Assembly: GCA_937926515.1 (NCBI GenBank)
Contig: CALAZZ010000165.1
Coordinates: forward strand, 1-33,342
Direction of reading: 5' to 3'
Source: an uncultured Bacteroidales bacterium
Lineage (GTDB): Bacteria; Bacteroidota; Bacteroidia; Bacteroidales; F082
Length of the DNA stretch: 33,342 nucleotides
The translations under genes were made by a program, and so were the position numbers. The notes under the pieces were generated by a model. That model had not been told where the DNA came from and made no database searches. It was given only the letters and a program-made list of their open reading frames with translations. Every line of letters starts with the position of its first letter. Positions within the stretch are counted from its first letter, which is position 1. Shown here piece after piece: positions 8,133-16,108 of the stretch.

Positions 8133-8140
8133 CAAAAGTA
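8133..8140 (-). promoter_or_regulatory. Bacteroidota-type -7 promoter box for the hox operon
   Basis: On the minus strand the sequence reads TACTTTTG, an exact match to TAnnTTTG. A TTG occurs 16 bases upstream (CTTG), shorter than the usual 19-21, so the -33 part is weak. The predicted leader to the hoxF ATG is about 55 bases and includes the palindrome. Confidence 0.5.
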
Positions 8141-8438
8141 GGGTCTTTTTATCAAACAAGCTCTAAAATGTAGAAATTTAGAATTGGTATAAATAAAACC
8201 ATCAGTGGTTTCGAAAATCCACATAAGCACAACCTGAATCAGTCTGGAATTAAGTGAATTCGGCTTATTAGGATAATTAAGGTTTTGATGAAAGAAGAAC
8301 ATCAATGCTTATTGATGGTTTTTCAAACGGACAAATAATTAAAGACCCATATATTTGAATATCAAAATTATAATTTTATTAATGATGAATTTAACAGTTA
8401 TCCTTTGCACCGTGAATTAACGGATCTATAATTTCATG
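8141..8438. other. AT-rich gap between the divergent hox operon and the lipoprotein gene
   Basis: The whole intergenic gap is 523 bases (8072-8594). Apart from the two promoters listed separately I found no convincing gene; the longest ATG frame checked, at 8288, would give 16 residues. One hairpin, CATCAAT-GCTT-ATTGATG (8300-8317) followed by a short T-run, could be a terminator or part of a small RNA on the plus strand, but nothing upstream on that strand needs terminating here. Confidence 0.4.
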
Positions 8439-8470
8439 CTTGCAGCTTTTCCATATTCTACCTAATTTTG
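8439..8470 (+). promoter_or_regulatory. Full Bacteroidota promoter for the BACON-like lipoprotein gene
   Basis: CTTG (8439-8442), a 20-base spacer and TAATTTTG (8463-8470) fit the -33/-7 consensus with correct spacing. Transcription would begin near 8475, giving a leader of about 120 bases before the ATG at 8595. Confidence 0.6.
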
Positions 8471-8594
8471 AAGCATGTTTATCCTCGCAATTTTGCATAG
8501 GATAATGCTATCGCAAATAGCTATGACCGATTTCTACATCCTATTCAAAGATAAATTCTTGATTGACCACAAACCAAAATTCACATAATAAAAT

Positions 8595-10556
8595 ATGAAA
8601 ACAAGAACTTTCCTACAACTGATCATGGCGGCTTTTTTATTAATTGTTACCAGCACATGTAAAAAAGAGAAGGAGCCGGATGCTCCCCTGATCGATGCGG
8701 AAATAATCATATCTCCGGCCGAAATACAGATGAATGATAATGAAACGGCCAAGTTGTATCTTGCTGTAAAACCACCGGTGAAGACTGACTGGACCATAAG
8801 TACTAAACCAGCATGGTTGAATATCACACCTTCATCCGGGACTATTAATGCACAAACAATTGAATTGGAATTATCAGTCGATGCAGCGAATCTAAGCCCG
8901 GGATTTGAATATGGGATTATTGAAATCATCTCCAGTGTTGCAGGTAAAGCTTCATCACATATTTCAGTGGCAGTGGAACCTCAACCTGTTGCTGAATTGA
9001 GTATTGATGAGTTAGATTTTGCTGCAGATGAAGTCCAGAAGAAATTCAATATATTTAATATAGGAAGCGGCTTTTTGCACTGGCAACTTGAGTCTGATGT
9101 TGAATGGATCACATTTGATCCGTTTCAAGGTACACTTTTTCCCGGTGAGATGCTTGAGGTTACAGCTAATGTTAACCGATCCGGCCTGCCTGCCGGTGTA
9201 GAATCCGGTCAGATGCTATTGGTTAGCAATGCTACCCATGATGATATCAATGTACATATGAATATGGAAGTTAGCGCAATGGCTATTCTGGAATCATCTT
9301 CACAACATATACATTTTGGGCATTTTGTAGATGAAACCGAAATTTATCTTAGCAATATTGGAAACATTAGTTCAAGTTGGGAATTTTTACAAACTGAAGA
9401 CTATATAAGTGCCGAACCCTCCTCAGGTGAGCTGGCCCCTAACGATTCAATACTTATTGTACTTAGTATTGACAGAAACCAAATGCAGAATCAAACCTAT
9501 GAAACAAATATCACATTCAGCAGCAATAGTTCAGATCATTTAACGGTTTCATTATCAATTGATCACTTTGTCGAAGACAAATGGTTGATTGACGGGATGG
9601 TCGTTGATGCTGTTTATTGTCGTGTAAATGACATGATTGTATTGATTACTGGTAATCCTAGTGAAATTCGCAAGCTGGATCCGGTGAACAATACCAGTGA
9701 ATCCTTGCAGTTGGTGCTTCCGGGCAAAAGGGTGTCGGTAAGCCAGGATGGAAACTATGCAGTTGTGGGCCACAATGCAAATATTTCATATATCAACCTA
9801 AACACCATGCAGTTGGAGCATGTGTACCCCACTACCATAGATGTACATGACCTGGTGATAGCCCCCAACAACTGGGTATATGCTGTACCTGCCTCAGGTC
9901 AATGGGAAAGACTTCGTTGCATTGACCTGTCCACAGGCCTTGAAACCACGCATATTGGAAATTCAATAAGAGATCGAACAAGGATAAAACTACACCCTTC
10001 CGGCGACTATATTTATGGAGCTGACAATGGTCTTTCACCATCTGATTTTGAAAAGTATGATATCAGAGGAGGAACGGCAGTGTATATGTACGATTCACCC
10101 TATCATGGCACCTATGGTTTTGGTGGAGATATCTGGATTTCAGATGGTGGTGCAAGGCTGTTCTCCAGATTAAGAAATGTGTTCCATGCTACGGAAGACC
10201 CTAATACCGATATCACTTATAGCGGTCAACTGGCAGGTGAAGGCTCGGTGGTGACCCTTGACTCGCATGCTGGCATTAATAAAATCTACGGCATATTCTC
10301 CGCAGGTGACATTTGGACGCCCATCCCAGATAAGTATATAAGAATCTATGAAGGAGATTATCTCGCATACCAGGGCAACATTGAATTGCCCGGTTTCTTT
10401 ATTCCTGATGGCAGTGGTGACGGCCAGTTTTTTGATTCGGAAGGCCATTTTGGTTTCTTCAACTCTGATGGTTCAAAATTCTATGTGCTGGTGAAAGTGA
10501 CTGCCGGTAGCGGAGCATTAAATGAATGGGCCGTGGCTACTATTGAAGTAAATTGA
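8595..10556 (+). CDS. Surface lipoprotein with three BACON-like domains and a propeller-like C-terminal half
   Basis: This 653-residue protein starts with a hydrophobic signal and a cysteine at C22 (TSTCKKEKE); the lipobox is loose, but the Lys/Glu run after the cysteine resembles the surface-export signal of Bacteroidota lipoproteins. Residues about 35-335 hold three BACON-like beta-sandwich repeats, recognisable by a Trp or aromatic near the start and a conserved P-x-x-G turn (TPSSGTI, DPFQGTL, EPSSGEL). The rest, about 340-653, has repeated short beta strands (for example VSQDGNYAVVGHNANISYI and LHPSGDYIYGA) like a WD40/YVTN propeller. Binding of a polymer or partner at the cell surface is likely; no catalytic motif is visible. 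It has its own promoter. Confidence 0.7.
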   Translation: MKTRTFLQLIMAAFLLIVTSTCKKEKEPDAPLIDAEIIISPAEIQMNDNETAKLYLAVKPPVKTDWTISTKPAWLNITPSSGTINAQTIELELSVDAANLSPGFEYGIIEIISSVAGKASSHISVAVEPQPVAELSIDELDFAADEVQKKFNIFNIGSGFLHWQLESDVEWITFDPFQGTLFPGEMLEVTANVNRSGLPAGVESGQMLLVSNATHDDINVHMNMEVSAMAILESSSQHIHFGHFVDETEIYLSNIGNISSSWEFLQTEDYISAEPSSGELAPNDSILIVLSIDRNQMQNQTYETNITFSSNSSDHLTVSLSIDHFVEDKWLIDGMVVDAVYCRVNDMIVLITGNPSEIRKLDPVNNTSESLQLVLPGKRVSVSQDGNYAVVGHNANISYINLNTMQLEHVYPTTIDVHDLVIAPNNWVYAVPASGQWERLRCIDLSTGLETTHIGNSIRDRTRIKLHPSGDYIYGADNGLSPSDFEKYDIRGGTAVYMYDSPYHGTYGFGGDIWISDGGARLFSRLRNVFHATEDPNTDITYSGQLAGEGSVVTLDSHAGINKIYGIFSAGDIWTPIPDKYIRIYEGDYLAYQGNIELPGFFIPDGSGDGQFFDSEGHFGFFNSDGSKFYVLVKVTAGSGALNEWAVATIEVN

Positions 10557-10567
10557 TGATGGCATCA

Positions 10568-10575
10568 TATATTTG
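10568..10575 (+). promoter_or_regulatory. Possible -7 box for the metallopeptidase gene
   Basis: TATATTTG matches TAnnTTTG. A TTG at 10543-10545 is 22 bases upstream, slightly too far. The leader to the ATG at 10750 would be about 170 bases. Readthrough from the lipoprotein gene is an equally good explanation. Confidence 0.3.
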
Positions 10576-10749
10576 ACCAATCACAGCAACTATACATTTC
10601 CATCATCGTAGATCAATCTAGTAGTGGAATAATCAATCTTGTTAGTATACAATGTTTAAGCTATCATCAAGTCTGGTCATGCCAGCATGTATTTAATGAG
10701 CATCAATTGAATTGATTTTGAATTTAATTATAACACTCATCCTAAGGAC

Positions 10750-12552
10750 ATGTATATTAAACTGCGTTTCAACAACATCTTCAATCGTGCCTACCAAAAT
10801 ACCTTAATAGGGATTGGCCTGTTAGCACTCACAGCCTGTAACCTGATTAGTCAGAATGACAAACCCATTCCTCGAGAAATCATTTTAAAATATGAGGATA
10901 ACATCAGCCTCTCCTACCCCGAAGTTATACATGCTTATGAAAGCCTTGCGCAACAGCATCAACAAGCAAAACTTTTCACTGCCGGCCCAACGGATTTTGG
11001 TAAACCACTCCATTTGTTTGTCATATCATCCACCTGTGATTTTGATCCCGAAAGCCTGCACAGTAACAATATGCGGATCATTATGGTCAACAACGGTATT
11101 CATCCCGGTGAGCCATGTGGTATTGATGCCAGTATAAAGCTTGCACGGGATATTCTCAACCATGAAAATGGGATCATGCAATTGCTCGACAGCACTGTAC
11201 TATGTATCATTCCTGTTTATAATATTGGAGGGGCACACAACCGGTCAGCATACAATAGGGCAAACCAGAACGGACCAATAGAACAAGGCTTCAGGGGCAA
11301 TGCGAAAAACCTCGATTTGAATCGTGATTTTGCACCTATGAACAGCCGCAATGCACAAAGCTTTGCCACATTGTTTCACATGTGGAAACCTCATCTGCTT
11401 ATCGACACCCATACCACAAATGGTGCCGATTACCAATACGTGATGACCCTGATCCCAAACCATCCGGAAGAACTCCCCCCTATGCTGGGTCAGTTTTATG
11501 ATACAGTGATGAATCCCTGGTTATATGAGGCTATGGCTCAAAAAGGGTATGAGATGATTCCTTATGTATCACCAAGAGGAACAAGCATTGAAAATGGTTT
11601 ACAACAATACTTTAATACACCACGCTACACTACAGGCTATGGCCGAATGTTCAACACCATCACCTTTATGACAGAAGCCCATATGTTCAAGCCATTTCGG
11701 GACAGGGTGCTGGCCACTTATTCCTTTATTGCATCATGCCTGGAGTTTGCAAACGTTCATGGACACACTTTAATAAACCTGAAGGAAAGAGCGAATGAGT
11801 TTGTAGCCAACAAAAAAGAGTATGTCATTCAATGGAAACCGGACAGCATTCGTTTCGTGAAAATTCCTTTTAAGGGTTACGAGACTGAGTGGTCTGAAAG
11901 CGAGATTACCGGTCAAAAAAGGCTATCTTACAATCGAGAAAAGCCTTACACAAAAGACATACCCTATTACAAATATTATCATCCTGCACTTAGTATCACA
12001 GCGCCGGAATACTATATTATTCCACAAGCATGGCATGAAATAATTCACCGCCTGGAACTTAATAAGGTGGACCTTTTTCGCTTGGGACAGGATACCCTGC
12101 TTGAGGTTGAAGCCTACTATATTAAAGATTACAAAACACGAAAAACACCATATAATGGGCATTATATGCATTATGATGTTGAGTTGACATCAGAGCTTCA
12201 ACTCCTGACTTTTTATGAAGGTGATTATATTATTCCTGTGAACCAGCCGGCAAATCAATTCATTATTGAAATGCTTGAGCCACAGGCAGAAGATTCCTAT
12301 TTCGTTTGGAATTATTTTGATCCTGTACTGCAGCGTAAAGAATACTTTTCGTCCTATATATTTGAGGATTATGCAGCTCAGCTCCTTGCACAGGATAATA
12401 GTTTGTATGAACTTTTTGAAAGTAAAAAGGCAAATGATCATGGTTTTGCCTCCAATGCGTACCGACAATTGCAATTTTTGTATGAACATTCGCCCTATTA
12501 CGAGAAATCCCATCTGCGATATCCCATTTTCAGGCATGGCTTAAAACCTTAA
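10750..12552 (+). CDS. M14-type zinc metallocarboxypeptidase-like lipoprotein
   Basis: This 600-residue protein has a signal peptide ending in a good lipobox, LTAC (C30), so it is probably membrane-anchored outside the cytoplasm. The catalytic domain shows the M14 zinc site: H118 and E121 (HPGEPCG) and H221 (IDTHTTNG), with a substrate-binding segment LDLNRDF and a candidate catalytic E309 (FMTEAHMF). M14 enzymes cut C-terminal residues from peptides or peptidoglycan stems. The C-terminal 250 residues have no motif I recognise. AAGGA lies only one base before the ATG, too close for a normal ribosome binding site. It follows the BACON-like lipoprotein gene by 193 bases and converges on the agmatinase-family gene. 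Confidence 0.82.
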   Translation: MYIKLRFNNIFNRAYQNTLIGIGLLALTACNLISQNDKPIPREIILKYEDNISLSYPEVIHAYESLAQQHQQAKLFTAGPTDFGKPLHLFVISSTCDFDPESLHSNNMRIIMVNNGIHPGEPCGIDASIKLARDILNHENGIMQLLDSTVLCIIPVYNIGGAHNRSAYNRANQNGPIEQGFRGNAKNLDLNRDFAPMNSRNAQSFATLFHMWKPHLLIDTHTTNGADYQYVMTLIPNHPEELPPMLGQFYDTVMNPWLYEAMAQKGYEMIPYVSPRGTSIENGLQQYFNTPRYTTGYGRMFNTITFMTEAHMFKPFRDRVLATYSFIASCLEFANVHGHTLINLKERANEFVANKKEYVIQWKPDSIRFVKIPFKGYETEWSESEITGQKRLSYNREKPYTKDIPYYKYYHPALSITAPEYYIIPQAWHEIIHRLELNKVDLFRLGQDTLLEVEAYYIKDYKTRKTPYNGHYMHYDVELTSELQLLTFYEGDYIIPVNQPANQFIIEMLEPQAEDSYFVWNYFDPVLQRKEYFSSYIFEDYAAQLLAQDNSLYELFESKKANDHGFASNAYRQLQFLYEHSPYYEKSHLRYPIFRHGLKP

Positions 12553-12645
12553 TTCTGCTCGATAATTAAAACTGGTTCACTCAATTTCTATATCTCTCTA
12601 ATCACGGTTATTTTTCAATATTATATACCAATAGTTACCGTAACG

Positions 12646-13677
12646 CTACCCTACCACGCCACACAAATGATATAAGACACGTGCACCTACGTTGCCGTCC
12701 CATTCGTCATTCTCATCCTTAAGATTAGGAGCTACCTCACAAAGATCGAATCCAATGACCTCCTTGCCTGAGGCCTTAAGCCTGTTCAGCAGGTACATCA
12801 ATTCTTCAAAATCAAGACCGCCAGGAACAGGCGTTCCGGTATGAGGGCAAAGCTTGGGGTCAAGGCCGTCAATATCGACTGAAACATAAACGCAGTCAGG
12901 CAACTGCCCAATGATCTCATCAACCAGGTATTGCCATGATTTGCCTTGAAAAAGTTGTTTACGGATGTCGCGATCAAAGAAAACCACCACATTGCTGTTT
13001 CCAGCAAAGTATTCCATTTCGTCGTGTGAATAATCACGTATACCAAGTTGAATCAACTTCGTGACATTTCTGAACTGCATGGTATTGTAGAAAATAGATG
13101 CATGAGAATATTTAAATCCTTCGTATGCATTTCGTAAGTCCATATGTGCATCAATGGTTAATATGCCATATTCGGTTTCCTTTTCAGACAGATAGGCATG
13201 GTACCCGTATGGGGTGCTATGGTCTCCACCAACGATTCCAACGATTTTGCCTTTTGACCGCCAATGGTCTACCCGATTTTTTACCCAATTATTAAGCTGT
13301 TCACTTCCTTCCAAAATTTTCTTATAGATCAACTTATAAACAGGCCAGCTGTCATCCATTGAACCATCCTCAACGGCAGAAATAATAGCCTCTGCATCGT
13401 GTCTGAGGGTTTTGTGCAGCGCCCTAAGCTCAGTAGGAAACTCATCCATCCATATACCCTGTTCCCAAAGATTAGGGAAATCATGGTTATAAAGGTCAAC
13501 CTGCAAGGATGCTTTCTTGATTAATTCAGGTCCGTGAAAAGTGCCTCTGCCATAACTTACTGTTAGTTCCCAGTTGACTGGTATAAGAATGATGCGAGCC
13601 TCTTCAGGGCCATGTGGCAAGCCAAAAATACCGGAGCCCTTGCTTGCTGCTGCACTGGGGTCAAAATAACTGTTCAT
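12646..13677 (-). CDS. Agmatinase/arginase-family ureohydrolase
   Basis: This 343-residue protein has all six metal ligands of the ureohydrolase family: H153 (GGDHS), D176, H178 and D180 (IDAHMD), D268 and D270 (SVDIDGLDP). E314 in DLCEVAP is also conserved. The family hydrolyses guanidino groups using a dinuclear metal centre, releasing urea (agmatine, arginine, guanidinobutyrate, guanidine) or formamide (formimidoylglutamate). Agmatinase is the usual annotation for such Bacteroidota proteins, but substrate cannot be read from these motifs, so no symbol is given. It is divergent from hypF with 136 bases between starts, and has an excellent promoter. No arginine decarboxylase gene is nearby. 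Confidence 0.87.
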   Translation of the reverse strand: MNSYFDPSAAASKGSGIFGLPHGPEEARIILIPVNWELTVSYGRGTFHGPELIKKASLQVDLYNHDFPNLWEQGIWMDEFPTELRALHKTLRHDAEAIISAVEDGSMDDSWPVYKLIYKKILEGSEQLNNWVKNRVDHWRSKGKIVGIVGGDHSTPYGYHAYLSEKETEYGILTIDAHMDLRNAYEGFKYSHASIFYNTMQFRNVTKLIQLGIRDYSHDEMEYFAGNSNVVVFFDRDIRKQLFQGKSWQYLVDEIIGQLPDCVYVSVDIDGLDPKLCPHTGTPVPGGLDFEELMYLLNRLKASGKEVIGFDLCEVAPNLKDENDEWDGNVGARVLYHLCGVVG

Positions 13678-13693
13678 GGAAACGTGTTTATTG

Positions 13694-13724
13694 CAAATGT
13701 ATACAAATTGATCACAGGCTCAAA
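13694..13724 (-). promoter_or_regulatory. Full-consensus Bacteroidota promoter for the agmatinase-family gene
   Basis: On the minus strand TTTG (13724-13721), a 19-base spacer and TACATTTG (13701-13694) match the consensus perfectly. The predicted start is near 13689, about 12 bases from the ATG at 13677. The only hint of a divergent hypF promoter is a weaker TAATTTCG at 13788-13795 with TTG 22 bases before it. Confidence 0.75.
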
Positions 13725-13813
13725 TTTTGGCGAAGCAAACATGGCAATAATATTAAGCATGGTTGCCGGTTCTTCCTTCAATTGTGCTAATTTCGTAACC
13801 TATTATAAGTTGA

Positions 13814-16084
13814 ATGACACAGGAATTAAGGGCAATACATATACACATTAAAGGACTGGTACAAGGTGTTGGTTTCCGGCCATTTATTTATAGAATGGCA
13901 CATCTCAACCACATCAAAGGATGGGTGGAAAACAACAATGAAGGTGTACTGATACACGCAGAGGCAAGCAAGTCGAGAATTGATACATTTCTGGATGAAA
14001 TACGTCATCTAGCGCCCCCTGCCTCGAATATCCAATCAATTCGATGTGTCGAAATGGCTCGCCTTAAATATGATTCATTCACCATCCGCCAAAGCAGCAA
14101 CCTGTCAGATGCGGTAACAGATGTTAGCCCTGATATTGGTGTGTGTGCTGATTGCCTTGCAGATATGCAGTCACAGCCACATCGCAAAGATTATCCATTT
14201 ATAAACTGCACCAATTGTGGCCCACGTTTCACCATTGTACAATCATTGCCATACGACAGGCATCTGACGAGCATGGCACCTTTCACCATGTGTGATACAT
14301 GCCGCAGTGAATATACTGATATTCTAGACCGAAGATTCCATGCACAGCCTGTTGCATGCCTGCAATGCGGGCCAGCCTATCTTATTTTGCCAGATGGCGA
14401 ACCAATGAGAAATGGAAAACATCTAGCCGTGCTTATTGCAAAGGCGGTGGATGAAGGACAAATTATCGCGCTGAAAGGATTGGGTGGGTATCATTTAATT
14501 TGTGATGCCACCAACGAAGATGCCGTTTCAAAATTACGATATCGTAAAAACAGGGATGGCAAGCCAATGGCTGTAATGATCGATTCACCAGAAACAGCCA
14601 AACCTTATTTTCACATCAACAAGACGGAACTGTCAGCACTTGAATCATGGAGAAAACCAATCGTTTTAGTAAAAAATAAATTACCGATTGCTCCTTCAGT
14701 AAGTAATGGACTTAATACAACAGGCATCGTATTTCCGTATATGCCTTTGCATTTCCAGCTTTTCGAGGAGATGAAAACGAAAATGATTGTTTTGACGAGT
14801 GGAAATATCTCAGATGAACCAGTCATTATTGGTGACAGCGAAGCTGCTAATAAATTGAGTGGTGTGGCAGACCTTTTGGTGGGATATGATCGCGATATTC
14901 ATAACCGAACCGATGACTCAGTGATATTTGTATCAGGTGATAAAGAAAGAGTAATCAGGCGATCCAGAGGCTACGTCCCCTCTCCTGTTAATCTTGATCT
15001 GTATGTAGAAGGCATCTTTGCAGCAGGAGCCGAACTTAACAACACTTTTGCCATCGGCAAAGGAAAACAAGCCATTTTAAGCCAGCATATTGGAGATTTG
15101 AAAAATGCTGAAACCATGGCTTTTTTTGAAGAATCATTTGAACGTTTTAAACATTTATTTCGTTTCAAGCCTGAATTGGTCGTTTGCGATAGCCATCCGG
15201 ATTATTTGTCATCACAGTATGCACGTTCTGCAGGAATTAAAACGATTGAGGTGCAACATCATCACGCTCACATTGCTGCGTGCATGGCTGAACATGGTCT
15301 GGACGAAAAAGTGATTGGGATCGCATTCGATGGAACAGGTTATGGTGATGATGGAAGCATCTGGGGAGGTGAGTTCCTGGTATGCGATCTGGCTGATTAT
15401 GAACGAAAATACCATCTGGACCCTGTCCCCCTGCCTGGTGGAGACCGGGTTACTCTACAGCCGTGGCGAACAGCATTATCCTACCTGTATAAGTATTTAG
15501 GTCATGATATGTTCGGTATGGATATTCCAATGCTCGAAAAAATCCCCAGCAAGCATAGTGATTTTGTCGTTCACATGATTGAGAAAAACCTCAATTCACC
15601 GCTAAGCTCGTCTGCCGGCAGATTGTTCGATGCTGTTGCTGCATTGATTGGTATATGTCACGAAAGCAGCTACCATGCTGAGGCTCCAATGCTACTCGAA
15701 GCTGCCGTAAGTGATAATTGTCGAGGAAAATATCTATTTGAACTTACAGATGGACATATTGTATTCCGAAAAATGTTTCATCAGATCATTAAGGACTTGA
15801 AAGCCAAGGTTCCCATTGATGAGATGGCAACGAAGTTCCATAATACAATCATTTCCGCTATCCTAATGGTGACTAGAAAAATTAACCAGGAAACAGGATT
15901 GCAAAAGGTTATCATCTCCGGTGGATCGTTTCAAAATCGGTATTTGTTAGGGCTGTCGGAAACCTTACTTACCGATATGGGGTTTGAGGTTTTTGCACCT
16001 ATCCACGTACCTTCAAACGACGGAGGAATAGCCCTTGGTCAGATTGCGATTGGCGCCAAACGAAGGAGTATTAACCGTTTATAA
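13814..16084 (+). CDS. hypF: Carbamoyltransferase HypF, hydrogenase maturation
   Basis: HypF uses carbamoyl phosphate and ATP to make a thiocarbamate on HypE, the source of the cyanide ligands of the [NiFe] site. All domains of this 756-residue protein are present in order: acylphosphatase domain (VQGVGFRPF, 16-24), two zinc-finger-like units with paired cysteines (C111/C114, C132/C135, C160/C163, C182/C185), a YrdC-like domain (from about 200, LKGLGGYHLICD), and a Kae1-like domain with the HHHAH metal motif (482-486), IAFDGTGYGDDG and a C-terminal NDGGIALGQ. It lies about 5.7 kb from hoxF. No other hyp gene is in the window, so HypABCDE must be encoded elsewhere. It ends 24 bases from the convergent AsmA-family gene. 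Confidence 0.96.
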   Translation: MTQELRAIHIHIKGLVQGVGFRPFIYRMAHLNHIKGWVENNNEGVLIHAEASKSRIDTFLDEIRHLAPPASNIQSIRCVEMARLKYDSFTIRQSSNLSDAVTDVSPDIGVCADCLADMQSQPHRKDYPFINCTNCGPRFTIVQSLPYDRHLTSMAPFTMCDTCRSEYTDILDRRFHAQPVACLQCGPAYLILPDGEPMRNGKHLAVLIAKAVDEGQIIALKGLGGYHLICDATNEDAVSKLRYRKNRDGKPMAVMIDSPETAKPYFHINKTELSALESWRKPIVLVKNKLPIAPSVSNGLNTTGIVFPYMPLHFQLFEEMKTKMIVLTSGNISDEPVIIGDSEAANKLSGVADLLVGYDRDIHNRTDDSVIFVSGDKERVIRRSRGYVPSPVNLDLYVEGIFAAGAELNNTFAIGKGKQAILSQHIGDLKNAETMAFFEESFERFKHLFRFKPELVVCDSHPDYLSSQYARSAGIKTIEVQHHHAHIAACMAEHGLDEKVIGIAFDGTGYGDDGSIWGGEFLVCDLADYERKYHLDPVPLPGGDRVTLQPWRTALSYLYKYLGHDMFGMDIPMLEKIPSKHSDFVVHMIEKNLNSPLSSSAGRLFDAVAALIGICHESSYHAEAPMLLEAAVSDNCRGKYLFELTDGHIVFRKMFHQIIKDLKAKVPIDEMATKFHNTIISAILMVTRKINQETGLQKVIISGGSFQNRYLLGLSETLLTDMGFEVFAPIHVPSNDGGIALGQIAIGAKRRSINRL

Positions 16085-16108
16085 ATCTAAGGGATTGTTG
16101 AAAAAGCA

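Noticed and set aside
8534..8929. 131-residue minus-strand frame overlapping the start of the BACON-like lipoprotein gene
   Set aside because: The lipoprotein on the other strand has a signal, domains and a full promoter; this frame has none.
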